From positions 109,094 through 173,093 of the forward strand of contig JAFQUJ010000016.1 in NCBI GenBank assembly GCA_017408585.1: a stretch of DNA of 64,000 nucleotides. Reading direction: 5' to 3'. Every line of letters starts with the position of its first letter. Position 1 is the first letter of the stretch. Source of the DNA: Clostridia bacterium (GTDB lineage: Bacteria; Bacillota; Clostridia; Oscillospirales; CAG-272). The translations under genes and the position numbers were made by a program. Positions 18,027-26,298 of the stretch are shown here, piece after piece. The notes under the pieces are model-generated. The model did no database searches. It had not been told where the DNA came from and saw nothing but the letters and a program-made list of their open reading frames with translations.

Positions 18027-18067
18027 ACATCTTCTCTCTTTCTAAAAATGAATATTTGGTAGGAATT

Positions 18068-18084
18068 TAGTAGTTTTTCTACTA
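18068..18084. promoter_or_regulatory. Operator-like inverted repeat downstream of the zinc-ribbon promoter
   Basis: TAGTAG and CTACTA are separated by TTTTT at or just after the expected transcription start of the minus-strand gene. A dyad here is a plausible binding site for the adjacent XRE repressor; it could instead be a small mRNA hairpin. Confidence 0.4.
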
Positions 18085-18093
18085 TTCGATTCA

Positions 18094-18122
18094 ATTATAT
18101 ATCTTTTTATAATACTTGTCAA
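18094..18122 (-). promoter_or_regulatory. Consensus SigA promoter of the zinc-ribbon gene
   Basis: TTGACA (18117-18122) and TATAAT (18094-18099) on the minus strand, 17 bases apart: a perfect consensus. Such a strong promoter usually needs a repressor, consistent with the divergent XRE gene. Confidence 0.88.
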
Positions 18123-18192
18123 TGGTTTTAGTTTAAAATGATACAATGTCTTATAGAAATCAAGAACACTATTTGGCATTGGAGGAAAGCAA

Positions 18193-18465
18193 ATGAACAT
18201 CGGCGAGAAAATAAGAAACACTCGTGAGGATATGGATTTATCACAAGAGGATGTAGCAGGTCAAATTCCTATGAGTCAATCTGGATATTCAAAGATTGAA
18301 AGAGGTATTCAAGAGCCGAGCCTGTATCAATTAAAGCGCATTTGCGAGATTTTGAAAATAAGCGCCGACAATCTCTTATCCCTAAATGAATTCGACGGCA
18401 TTTCAAGTAAGGATTTGGCTCTCTTAAAGGAAATAAAAAACATATTCAATAAATATTCAAAATAG
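18193..18465 (+). CDS. XRE-family transcriptional regulator
   Basis: A 90-residue DNA-binding protein made almost wholly of one Cro/C1-type helix-turn-helix domain, residues 3-65 (LSQEDVAGQIPMSQSGYSKI, then ERGIQEPSLYQLKRICEIL). The tail of about 25 residues is too short for a sensor domain. GGAGG lies nine bases before the ATG. It is divergent from the zinc-ribbon gene across 166 bases that contain a consensus promoter and a dyad, so local repression of that gene and perhaps itself is likely. Confidence 0.88.
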   Translation: MNIGEKIRNTREDMDLSQEDVAGQIPMSQSGYSKIERGIQEPSLYQLKRICEILKISADNLLSLNEFDGISSKDLALLKEIKNIFNKYSK

Positions 18466-18467
18466 CA

Positions 18468-18494
18468 AAAAACCGACACAGAGTGTCGGTTTTT
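18468..18494. terminator. Bidirectional terminator between the XRE gene and the DUF1846 gene
   Basis: Stem 18468-18479 with 18483-18494 and A/T runs on both sides, ending two convergent genes. A continuous 27-base stretch is identical to the terminator at 16874-16900. Confidence 0.88.
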
Positions 18495-18499
18495 GTGTT

Positions 18500-19987
18500 T
18501 TATCCATGAAATAATTTCTTCGTCTGATACTGTGGCTCACAGGTTAGGTTAATACCTAGCTTGCGGAAGGTGGCTACATCGACGGGTGAAAGAATTACGC
18601 TTGAATGGAGCTCGGCATTTTTAAGCTGAGCTAACGCCTCCATTGCTCTTTTTGCCTCAGGGCTTGTTGCGGCAGTGATGGCAAGAGCGATTAGAACCTC
18701 GTCTGTATGTAGTCTTGGGTTGTGGTTGCCGAGGTTTTCGACCTTCAATCTTTGAACAGGTCCTAGAACCTCCGGAGAAATAATGTCAGTTTCTTGGTCT
18801 ATGCCTGCTATGGTTTTTATTGCGTTGATAAGCACCGCACTTGATGCTCCTAGAAGGGCTGATGTTTTTCCTGTAACAATTCTACCATCACAAAGCTGAA
18901 TCGCAGCGGCGGGAGCGCCTGTTGCCTCTGCCCTTTCAAGTGCAACCTTGATACAGGGGCGCTCTTGTGCGATATCAATGCCACTATTTTTCATAATGAG
19001 CTTGATTTTATTGATTTCGGTAGTGCAATTATTTCCTTTTCTTTGATTACAAAGAGCATTATAATATCTTCTTATAATTTCGCGTCTTGCTGCGCCTCTT
19101 ACAGCCTCATCATCAAAGATGCAGTTGCCTGCCATATTTACTCCCATATCGGTTGGAGATTTATATGGGCATTCACCTAAAATTCCCTCGTACATCGAAC
19201 GAAGAACAGGGAAAATTTCGACATCGCGATTATAGTTTACAGTTGTTTCGCCATACGCTTGAAGATGGTATGGGTCAATCATATTTATGTCGCTTAGGTC
19301 AGCAGTTGCTGCCTCGTATGCCTCATTTACAGGGTGGTCTAACGGAATGTTCCAAATTGGGAAGGTTTCAAATTTAGCATATCCTGACTTTATGCCTCTT
19401 TTATAGTCATGATATATTTGAGATAGGCATGTTGCCATCTTTCCGCTACCCGGACCGGGGGCTGTTACAACTACAAGGGAGCGTGTGGTTTCTATGTATT
19501 CGTTTTTGCCATAGCCCTCGTCACTTACAACATAGTCTATATCGTAAGGGTAATTTTCAATTTCAAAGTGCTTATATACTTTAAGTCCGAGTGCCTCGAG
19601 CTTGCCCTTAAACGCCTCAACAACCGATGATGACGCATAGCGAGTTAGCACAACGCTTCCAACATATAGTCCAAAGCCACGGAAGGCGTCAATTAGTCTT
19701 AGAACATCGAGATCATAGGTGATGCCGAGGTCACCTCTTACCTTGTTCTTTTCGATATCGGTTGCGTTGATGGCGATAATTATTTCAGCCTCGTCCTTTA
19801 GCTCGGCGAGCATTCTTATTTTACTATCGGGCTCAAATCCGGGGAGAACTCTTGATGCGTGGTAGTCATCAAAGAGCTTGCCTCCAAATTCAAGGTAGAG
19901 CTTACCGCCAAAGCGTGCAATTCTTTCCTTGATTTTCTCTGATTGCATTTTTAGGTATTTTTCATTGTCAAAGCCGATTTTATACAT
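18500..19987 (-). CDS. DUF1846 domain-containing protein
   Basis: A 495-residue cytoplasmic protein matching the DUF1846 family along its length: start YKIGFDNEKYLKMQSEKI, FGGKLFDDYHASRVLPGF, and a P-loop-like VVTAPGPGSGKMATCLSQIY near residue 165. The family is common in Firmicutes and has no settled function; the P-loop-like segment suggests nucleotide or phosphate binding. It lies 14 bases downstream of the PPi-phosphofructokinase gene and shares its promoter, which hints at a link to central carbon or phosphate metabolism. Confidence 0.9.
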   Translation of the reverse strand: MYKIGFDNEKYLKMQSEKIKERIARFGGKLYLEFGGKLFDDYHASRVLPGFEPDSKIRMLAELKDEAEIIIAINATDIEKNKVRGDLGITYDLDVLRLIDAFRGFGLYVGSVVLTRYASSSVVEAFKGKLEALGLKVYKHFEIENYPYDIDYVVSDEGYGKNEYIETTRSLVVVTAPGPGSGKMATCLSQIYHDYKRGIKSGYAKFETFPIWNIPLDHPVNEAYEAATADLSDINMIDPYHLQAYGETTVNYNRDVEIFPVLRSMYEGILGECPYKSPTDMGVNMAGNCIFDDEAVRGAARREIIRRYYNALCNQRKGNNCTTEINKIKLIMKNSGIDIAQERPCIKVALERAEATGAPAAAIQLCDGRIVTGKTSALLGASSAVLINAIKTIAGIDQETDIISPEVLGPVQRLKVENLGNHNPRLHTDEVLIALAITAATSPEAKRAMEALAQLKNAELHSSVILSPVDVATFRKLGINLTCEPQYQTKKLFHG

Positions 19988-20001
19988 AAATTCTTCCTCT
20001 T

Positions 20002-21213
20002 TTAGTCTATTATAAAGTGGACCGGTAATCCGTCCTTGTAGGTTGGATAGTGCTCGCCCTTAATTAGCGGTTTTAGATATTCAATTCCCTCGGGGGTTAT
20101 ATGCGCCTTATCGCTCGAAATAAAATGTGATGGCACATATTTTATTTTGTTTGCTATTTTGCTAAGCGGAGCGCTAGAAAGCTCAAAGCTCTCGCCCCTT
20201 CTCTTGACAATAACCATCTCTCCGCTTTTTCCGTCCAGAGCCATTTCAACAGCGTATTTTCCAATTTTCACGCTTTCGTCGATATCAGCCTTCGATGCGA
20301 TATGAGATGCGCATCTTTGAGGGGTGCTTAGCTCTACCACTCTTGATTTACAGCCAATATGCACTTGGATTAGTGCAAGAAGCTCTCGTCCTGCGCCCGA
20401 CAAATAGGAATGTCCAAAGGCATCGGTATAGGTTAGCTTAGACACATACTCGCCATTTTCGTATTTTATGCCCTCGCAGGCTACGACAACGACATTGGGA
20501 TGCTTTTCAAGGGCTTCCCTTACACTCTTCACAAATCTTTCAGGACAGAAGGGTGTTTCCGGCAAATATATCAAATCCACTCCACTATCGCCCTGTGAGG
20601 CAAGCGCAGTTGCCATGCCGATCCAGCCTGTATCTCGTCCCATAACCTCGATTATGGTAACCGCAGGAACAGTATAGACTGCACAATCCCTTACAATCTC
20701 CTTAGACACAGTTGCGACAAATTTCGCGCAAGAGCCATACCCCGGACAATGGTCCGTCAAAACGAGGTCATTATCTATTGTTTTAGGAACGCCTATAAAT
20801 TTTATATCGTACGAATGGGTGCGTGCGTATTCCGCGATTTTATCAATGGTATCCATTGAGTCATTACCACCGATATAGAAAAAATATCGAATGTCGTACT
20901 TTCCAAGTATCGAAAGCACACCTTGATAGAAGGCATCGTCGCTCAAATCAGGAACTCTGAATCTACAAGAGCCAAGAGCGCTAGCAGGGGTTGCCTTTAG
21001 TGCCTCTAGGTTGTCCTTATCCTCACAAAAACAAAAAAGGTTGATTAAATCCTCCCTTAAAAGCCCTTCTAATCCATTTTTCATTCCGTATAGTGTTTTT
21101 ATTTTTTCTTTATTTTCGTAACAGGCACAAATCACGCCATATAGAGTTGCATTTATTGCAGAGGTTGGCCCTCCTGATTGTCCTACTATTGCATTTCCAC
21201 AGATAAAATTCAT
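20002..21213 (-). CDS. pfp: Pyrophosphate-dependent 6-phosphofructokinase
   Basis: Converts fructose-6-phosphate to fructose-1,6-bisphosphate using PPi, reversibly, in glycolysis. The key residues point to PPi rather than ATP: GGNDSMDT in place of GGDGT (Asp in the phosphate site) and PKTIDND in place of PGTIDND (Lys). The N terminus VGQSGGPTSAINATLYG replaces the classical GGDAPGMNA. The ATG at 21213 follows GAGGTG; the extra 11 codons to 21246 have no ribosome site. It is first gene of a two-gene operon with the DUF1846 gene. A separate ATP-type enzyme is encoded at 44116. Confidence 0.92.
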   Translation of the reverse strand: MNFICGNAIVGQSGGPTSAINATLYGVICACYENKEKIKTLYGMKNGLEGLLREDLINLFCFCEDKDNLEALKATPASALGSCRFRVPDLSDDAFYQGVLSILGKYDIRYFFYIGGNDSMDTIDKIAEYARTHSYDIKFIGVPKTIDNDLVLTDHCPGYGSCAKFVATVSKEIVRDCAVYTVPAVTIIEVMGRDTGWIGMATALASQGDSGVDLIYLPETPFCPERFVKSVREALEKHPNVVVVACEGIKYENGEYVSKLTYTDAFGHSYLSGAGRELLALIQVHIGCKSRVVELSTPQRCASHIASKADIDESVKIGKYAVEMALDGKSGEMVIVKRRGESFELSSAPLSKIANKIKYVPSHFISSDKAHITPEGIEYLKPLIKGEHYPTYKDGLPVHFIID

Positions 21214-21236
21214 ACTGCGCACCTCGCTTATATTTA

Positions 21237-21265
21237 AGTATAACACACGATATAAAAAAAGTCAA
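21237..21265 (-). promoter_or_regulatory. SigA-type promoter of pfp-DUF1846
   Basis: TTGACT (21260-21265) and TATACT (21237-21242) on the minus strand, spacing 17. Confidence 0.82.
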
Positions 21266-21437
21266 AGGAATAATTACATTTTTTCAAAATATTTATAATT
21301 TTTTATTAGTATGGTTATTTTTTGACAAATTAAGCGATGTTTTAGTGGCGTTTTTTAAGTTATTTTGAGTTTTTGGTTAGTTTTCACAAAATATTTTGAT
21401 TTTTTTCGTGTTTTCTATTTATTTTCACTTAAATATA

Positions 21438-21446
21438 TGGTATAAT
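21438..21446 (+). promoter_or_regulatory. Extended -10 promoter of hpf
   Basis: TGGTATAAT (21438-21446) is an extended -10 box. The -35 region (TTTATT) is weak. The AT-rich stretch before it, 21270-21430, shows no gene. Confidence 0.6.
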
Positions 21447-21494
21447 AAGCTTACAAGGGAGCATTCCTTTGAATATTCCTAACGAGGTGATTTT

Positions 21495-22019
21495 ATGAAA
21501 ATGAATTTTACAGCTCGACAGATGAAGCTATTTGATGTGGTTAAGGAGAACGCCGAGAAAAAGCTTGCAAAGTTTGAAAAATTCTTCTCTGACGATGCAG
21601 AGATGGACATTACCTTTTCCATGGCGAACAATCTCGAAAGGGTTGAGATAACAATTTATTCAGATGGACTTGTGTTCCGTGCAGAAGAGGCATCGGACAC
21701 ATTTGCAATTGCAATAGACAGGGCAACCGAGGCGCTTGAAAGACAGATAAGAAAGAATAAGACTCGTCTATCGAGGCGTGTGCGTGCCGAGGGATTTAAA
21801 ATCGCCGAGGAGGATGTTCCCGACACAGAAGAGGAATTCACCTTTAATGTGAGGACAAAGGCCTTTGCGTTTAAGCCAATGAGCGTTGAAGAGGCCATTT
21901 TGCAGATGGAGCTATTAGGACACACCTTCTTTGTGTTCAAGGACGCGCAAAATCTCGAGGTATGTGTTGTTTATAAGCGCAAGCATGGCGGTTATGGTCT
22001 TATTGTTTCAGAGGATTAA
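21495..22019 (+). CDS. hpf: Ribosome hibernation promoting factor, long form
   Basis: Binds the 30S decoding site and dimerises 70S ribosomes into inactive 100S particles in stationary phase. The N-terminal S30AE domain (residues 1-105) has the usual alternation and a basic helix, ALERQIRKNKTRLSRR. The C-terminal dimerisation domain (residues 115-174) reads VRTKAFAFKPMSVEEAILQM then ELLGHTFFVFKDA, with KRKHGGYGLI at the end. Length is typical of the long Firmicutes form. Monocistronic, GAGGTG before the ATG. Confidence 0.95.
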   Translation: MKMNFTARQMKLFDVVKENAEKKLAKFEKFFSDDAEMDITFSMANNLERVEITIYSDGLVFRAEEASDTFAIAIDRATEALERQIRKNKTRLSRRVRAEGFKIAEEDVPDTEEEFTFNVRTKAFAFKPMSVEEAILQMELLGHTFFVFKDAQNLEVCVVYKRKHGGYGLIVSED

Positions 22020-22026
22020 TTAAATT

Positions 22027-22054
22027 AGCGACTCGCGCTTGCGAGTCGCTTTTT
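22027..22054 (+). terminator. Intrinsic terminator of hpf
   Basis: Perfect ten-base stem (22027-22036 with 22041-22050), loop GCTT, then TTTTG. Confidence 0.9.
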
Positions 22055-22076
22055 GTTATTCTTCACCAAGAAAAGC

Positions 22077-22103
22077 AAAAACGCCACACAGGGTGGCGTT
22101 TTT
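22077..22103 (-). terminator. Intrinsic terminator of the E2-like gene
   Basis: Stem 22077-22087 with 22093-22103 (ACGCCAC/GTGGCGT core), with a T run on the minus strand just past the stop at 22106. Confidence 0.88.
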
Positions 22104-22105
22104 AT

Positions 22106-23080
22106 TTATTTTATGTCCTCATATACTGTTTCCGGCGGAGCATCTAGGATTTCGGGCTTTTTGAAATAGCTACGCATAAGCTTTAAGGCTGACGCATAAT
22201 AAAATCCGTCACAAATACGCTCATCAAGATTATATGTGATTTCAACATAGCTATTCTTAGTTACGCTTCCGTCCTCGTTTACCTTAAGCTCTCTTTGTCT
22301 TGAGCCAAAGGCGATAAATGTAGGAAGTGTTCCAAAATCGTACAAATGGTGAACGACGGGTGGAATGCCAAGCGAGCCCATAGAGGTGATAAAGAGCGAT
22401 GCGTGGAAGGGGCTTAGCTTTGTAAGCGCTCTTGGCAAAAGTCCAAAATAGTCAAGAAATCTAAGAAATCTTATTGTCCAGCGAAGGAAAAGTCCGGGGA
22501 TAAAGTTAAGAACCTTTGCGAGCTTATCAAAGCTACTGTGCGGTGTGTCACGATAGTTCTCGATTTTCTCATTGAAGCGAGCATAAACCTCATCTGCGGT
22601 TGCACTAGGGTCAAGGATTACCTTGATAACTGTGTCGGGGGAGTCGAGCGTCATTTCCTTTTTTACAACAAGGGATATTTCAACCTTTTTTCTTGTGTAA
22701 ACCTTTTGTCCTCTTATAAATCTATTGATTGCAGGACGCTGTGAGCACGCACGAGTATAGGCTGCTAGGATAACATGCATTATATTGAAATTGGTAAGAC
22801 CCTGTGCCTGTTTTTTCTTAATATACTCATCAATTTTGGGCATATTAATTCTATCAAAAATAAAGTTTTGAGAGGTATTTCTTGTTTCCATTATGTAGGG
22901 GGTCAATCTTGCCATGGGGGTGATTGTCCTTACTCTGCGAAATTTATCTCTTTCGTATTCCTTTATTTCCTTTTTCTTGCGCTTTGCCTCCGCCCTTTCC
23001 GCCTTCCTTTGACGCTTTAATTCCTTTTTGGTCAAGGGTGGGGCGCTCTGCTCCGGCGTGTGCTTCTCTGTGTTTTCCAT
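22106..23080 (-). CDS. 2-oxoacid dehydrogenase E2-like acyltransferase domain protein
   Basis: A 324-residue protein with a basic, coiled N terminus (KKELKRQRKAERAEAKRKKK) followed by a CAT/E2-type trimeric acyltransferase fold (FNIMHVILAAYTRACSQRPA, SLFITSMGSLGIPPVVHHLY, DERICDGFYYASAL). The last motif corresponds to the catalytic DHRxxDG of true E2 enzymes, with the His replaced by Glu. There is no lipoyl or E3-binding domain and no E1 or E3 gene nearby. A role in a 2-oxoacid dehydrogenase complex is therefore unlikely; a non-catalytic or altered acyltransferase is more likely. Such stand-alone proteins occur in clostridia. The ATG at 23080 was chosen; the frame extends to a TTG at 23122. 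Confidence 0.75.
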   Translation of the reverse strand: MENTEKHTPEQSAPPLTKKELKRQRKAERAEAKRKKKEIKEYERDKFRRVRTITPMARLTPYIMETRNTSQNFIFDRINMPKIDEYIKKKQAQGLTNFNIMHVILAAYTRACSQRPAINRFIRGQKVYTRKKVEISLVVKKEMTLDSPDTVIKVILDPSATADEVYARFNEKIENYRDTPHSSFDKLAKVLNFIPGLFLRWTIRFLRFLDYFGLLPRALTKLSPFHASLFITSMGSLGIPPVVHHLYDFGTLPTFIAFGSRQRELKVNEDGSVTKNSYVEITYNLDERICDGFYYASALKLMRSYFKKPEILDAPPETVYEDIK

Positions 23081-23248
23081 AATGTTCCTCTTCTTTTTGT
23101 CACTCTTTTGTTGAGTTGTCAATTTGTAAGCCGTTATTATTGTAACATATAATTCATAAAAATGAAATAGTTTTTTTATAAAAAAATGGATTTTTGTCGA
23201 TTTTTTTCATTTTTGCGCCACAGAGCGCTATTATTTGATATATAAAAG

Positions 23249-23277
23249 TTGATTTTTACATTACTTTATGATAAAAT
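23249..23277 (+). promoter_or_regulatory. SigA-type promoter of the deo operon
   Basis: TTGATT (23249-23254), 17 bases, TAAAAT (23272-23277), about 50 bases upstream of deoC. I see no obvious DeoR operator. Confidence 0.78.
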
Positions 23278-23331
23278 AATATTAGGTGAGCTTTTATCAT
23301 CTTCAATTTTTTATCTACTTTGGGGGATCTT

Positions 23332-23997
23332 ATGGAAATTAAAGAAATTTTATCAATGGTGGATCACACTCTTTTAAAGCAGGACGCCACCTGGCAACAA
23401 ATAAAAAAGACCTGTGACGAGGCTATCAGATTTGAAACCGCATCAGTTTGTATTCCGCCTTCGTTTGTTGAGGCTACAAGTGATTATTGCAACCAAAGAA
23501 TTAAAATTTGTACTGTTATCGGCTTCCCTAATGGATATTCCACTGAGAAGGTTAAGCTTTTTGAGATAAAAAATGCTATTGAAAACGGCGCTGACGAGAT
23601 TGACACGGTTATAAATATTGGTGACTTAAAGGACAGAAAATTCAAAAAGATTTTAGACGATTTGAAGGCCGAAAGATACACCTGTCGCAACAAGATTTTG
23701 AAGGTTATAATCGAAACCTGTCTTTTGACTGACGACGAGAAAAAGCGTATGTGTGAGATTGTAAGCGAGGCGGGAGCTGATTTTATTAAGACCTCGACAG
23801 GCTTTTCACATGGTGGCGCGACAAGAGAGGATATTGCTCTGTTTTCAAGGCATATTGCTCCAAATGTCAAAATCAAGGCGGCGGGAGGAATTTCGTCCTT
23901 TGATGATGCAAGAGATTTCATTGAGCTTGGTGCGTCAAGACTTGGCACATCAAGGCTTATTAAAATATTACTCGAGGAAAACGGGGGTGGCTATTAA
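23332..23997 (+). CDS. deoC: Deoxyribose-phosphate aldolase
   Basis: Cleaves 2-deoxyribose-5-phosphate to glyceraldehyde-3-phosphate and acetaldehyde, the last step of deoxynucleoside breakdown. The class I aldolase Schiff-base lysine is in GADFIKTSTGF, with VIGFPNGYST, NGADEIDTVINIG and KAAGGISSFDDA also typical. Length 221 residues, as expected. The ATG at 23332 follows GGGGGA; the frame opens at a TTG at 23320, which is not used. First gene of the deo operon, overlapping deoD by one base. Confidence 0.95.
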   Translation: MEIKEILSMVDHTLLKQDATWQQIKKTCDEAIRFETASVCIPPSFVEATSDYCNQRIKICTVIGFPNGYSTEKVKLFEIKNAIENGADEIDTVINIGDLKDRKFKKILDDLKAERYTCRNKILKVIIETCLLTDDEKKRMCEIVSEAGADFIKTSTGFSHGGATREDIALFSRHIAPNVKIKAAGGISSFDDARDFIELGASRLGTSRLIKILLEENGGGY

Positions 23998-24734
23998 TGG
24001 CAAATTATCCTACACCACATATAAATGCGACACCTGAGGATTTCGCAAAAACCGTGCTTATGCCGGGAGATCCGTTGCGTGCGAAATTTATAGCTGAGAA
24101 TTTTTTGGAGAATGCTCGTCTTGTGAATAATGTTCGTGGAGTGCAGGGCTACACCGGCACATACAAGGGTGTTAAGGTTTCCGTTATGGCTAGTGGAATG
24201 GGCATGCCCTCAATTGGAATTTACTCTTACGAGCTATTTACTGCTTTTGGAGTTGAAAATATAATTCGTGTTGGCTCAGCCGGCGCACTTCAGCCTAATA
24301 TTAAGGTAAGAGATATTGTGCTTGGCATGGGCGCTTGCACAGACTCAAATTACGCTAGCACCTTCCGTCTTGGTGGCACATTTGCACCGATTGCAAGCTA
24401 TGATCTTCTTTCGTGCTGTGCTAATGTTGCGCAAGAGATGGGGCTTTGCTTCCATGTTGGCAACTTGGTTTCATCTGATGTGTTCTATGGAGATTTTGAA
24501 AATGTTGCTCCCAGCGATACATCCTCGGCAAAATGGGGCAAAATGGGCGTTATGGCAGTTGAGATGGAGGCAGCGGCGCTTTACATGAATGCATCAAGGC
24601 TCGGCAAAAGAGCTCTTGCTATTTGTACGATTTCAGACCATGTTTTAACAGGAGAGGCTACAAGCGCCGAGGAGCGTCAAGAGAGCTTTACCTCAATGAT
24701 GACTCTTGCGCTTGAAACTGCTATTAGATTATAG
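23997..24734 (+). CDS. deoD: Purine-nucleoside phosphorylase, DeoD type
   Basis: Splits purine (deoxy)nucleosides with phosphate into base and (deoxy)ribose-1-phosphate. Hexameric DeoD signatures: N-terminal TPHINA, phosphate-binding MPGDPLRAKFIA, IRVGSAGALQ, SSDVFYGDFENV and substrate-binding AVEMEAAALYMNA. The catalytic Asp lies in ICTISDHVLTGE. The start overlaps the deoC stop (TAATG), so the two are coupled. 245 residues is slightly longer than average. Confidence 0.96.
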   Translation: MANYPTPHINATPEDFAKTVLMPGDPLRAKFIAENFLENARLVNNVRGVQGYTGTYKGVKVSVMASGMGMPSIGIYSYELFTAFGVENIIRVGSAGALQPNIKVRDIVLGMGACTDSNYASTFRLGGTFAPIASYDLLSCCANVAQEMGLCFHVGNLVSSDVFYGDFENVAPSDTSSAKWGKMGVMAVEMEAAALYMNASRLGKRALAICTISDHVLTGEATSAEERQESFTSMMTLALETAIRL

Positions 24735-24737
24735 TAT

Positions 24738-25895
24738 ATGAAAAGAGTATTTTTAATTGTTTTGGACAGCTTCGGCATAGGTGCGCTTCCTGATGCACAT
24801 TTGTTTGGCGATTCCGGAGCAAATACGCTAGGGAGTGTCGCAAAATCGCCATTTTTTAGTGCGCCTAATCTTATAAAGCTCGGGCTTGGCTTGATTAATG
24901 GCTCTTGCGTTGAGGCTACGCCTTCACCTATCGGCGCTTACGGGCGTTGCGCTGAAAAATCCATGGGCAAGGACACAACTGTTGGGCATTGGGAGATTTC
25001 GGGCATTATATCGAAAAAGCCCTTTCCCACCTATCCAAACGGCTTTCCGTCTGACTTAATTGAAAAATTCGAGGCGCTCACGGGGCGCAAGGTGATTTGC
25101 AACAAGCCATATTCCGGCACAAAGGTTATTCTTGACTATGGCAGAGAGCACATTGAAACGGGTGCCCTTATAGTTTACACCTCTGCGGATAGCGTGTTTC
25201 AAATTGCGTCTCACGAGGATTATGTAAGCGTTAGCGAGCTTTATCGCTATTGTGCTATTGCAAGGGAGCTTCTTGTTGGCGAGCACGGGGTTGGAAGAGT
25301 TATCGCCCGTCCGTTTGTGGGAGAGTACCCCAATTTTACAAGAACCGCAAATCGTCATGATTTCTCGCTTGAGCCAACAGGCAAAACCATGCTTGATGCG
25401 ATACAGGGTGCATCGCTTGATGTAATTTCGGTTGGAAAAATTTACGATATTTTTGCAGGGCGCTCGATTACTGAGAGCTACAAAACAACCTCGAACGAGC
25501 ATGGAATCGAAACGACGCTTTCGCTTTTAGAAAAGGATTTTCATGGTCTTTGCTTTATAAATTTAGTTGATTTTGATATGGTATATGGTCACAGAAACGA
25601 TGTTGATGGCTATGCTAAGGCGATTTCGCATTTTGATAATGCTTTGCCAAAAATTTTAGAGGGGCTAGGCGATGACGATGTGCTTATTATCACCGCTGAC
25701 CACGGCTGTGACCCCGGGGATATCAGCACGGACCACACTCGTGAGTACATTCCGCTTTTGGTATATGGCAATAAGGTTGCACCCACAAATTTAGGAACGC
25801 TTGACACATATGCCGACATCGGCGCTAGCGTGTGTGATTTTCTCGGTGTTGATTTTGGCTTTGGCAAGAGCTTTAAAAATAAAATTTTGAGGTGA
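24738..25895 (+). CDS. deoB: Phosphopentomutase
   Basis: Interconverts (deoxy)ribose-1-phosphate and 5-phosphate, linking DeoD and Pdp products to DeoC. It is an alkaline-phosphatase-fold enzyme with manganese ligands in LIVLDSFGIGALPDA and ITADHGCDP and the phosphorylated Thr in KDTTVGHWE. 385 residues, normal. The start follows the deoD stop by three bases, and I see no Shine-Dalgarno sequence before it, so translation probably depends on coupling to deoD. Confidence 0.96.
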   Translation: MKRVFLIVLDSFGIGALPDAHLFGDSGANTLGSVAKSPFFSAPNLIKLGLGLINGSCVEATPSPIGAYGRCAEKSMGKDTTVGHWEISGIISKKPFPTYPNGFPSDLIEKFEALTGRKVICNKPYSGTKVILDYGREHIETGALIVYTSADSVFQIASHEDYVSVSELYRYCAIARELLVGEHGVGRVIARPFVGEYPNFTRTANRHDFSLEPTGKTMLDAIQGASLDVISVGKIYDIFAGRSITESYKTTSNEHGIETTLSLLEKDFHGLCFINLVDFDMVYGHRNDVDGYAKAISHFDNALPKILEGLGDDDVLIITADHGCDPGDISTDHTREYIPLLVYGNKVAPTNLGTLDTYADIGASVCDFLGVDFGFGKSFKNKILR

Positions 25896-25899
25896 TTTT

Positions 25900-26298
25900 A
25901 TGATTGATTACGAGGTGCTATGCGAAAGGGCAATTCTCGCGCGTGAGAGTGCCTATGCTCCATACTCGGGCTTTAAGGTGGGGGCTTCTCTGCTCACGGG
26001 CTCGGGAAAAATTTATAGTGGCTGTAATGTTGAAAACTCGTCCTTTGGTGCGACAATCTGTGCCGAAAGAGTTGCCTTTGGAAGCGCTATGGCTGACAAT
26101 GAGCGTGACTTTTGTGCTATTGCAATTGTTGGTGCGCTAGATGGCAGAGATTTGGATTTCACCCCACCCTGTGGCATTTGTTTACAGGTTATGAGCGAGC
26201 TTTGTGACGAGGACTTTGAGGTTATTTTGATAAACAGTCTATACGAACACAAGATATATAAGCTAGGCGAGCTATTGCCAAATGGATTTAGACTATGA
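25900..26298 (+). CDS. cdd: Cytidine deaminase
   Basis: Deaminates cytidine and deoxycytidine to uridine forms that feed Pdp. The zinc site is of the all-cysteine homotetrameric type: CAE in GATICAERVAF and PCGIC in TPPCGICLQVM. SAYAPYSGFKVGA and GCNVENSSFG are also typical. 132 residues. GAGGTG at the end of deoB serves as ribosome site. It overlaps pdp by four bases (ATGA). Confidence 0.96.
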   Translation: MIDYEVLCERAILARESAYAPYSGFKVGASLLTGSGKIYSGCNVENSSFGATICAERVAFGSAMADNERDFCAIAIVGALDGRDLDFTPPCGICLQVMSELCDEDFEVILINSLYEHKIYKLGELLPNGFRL

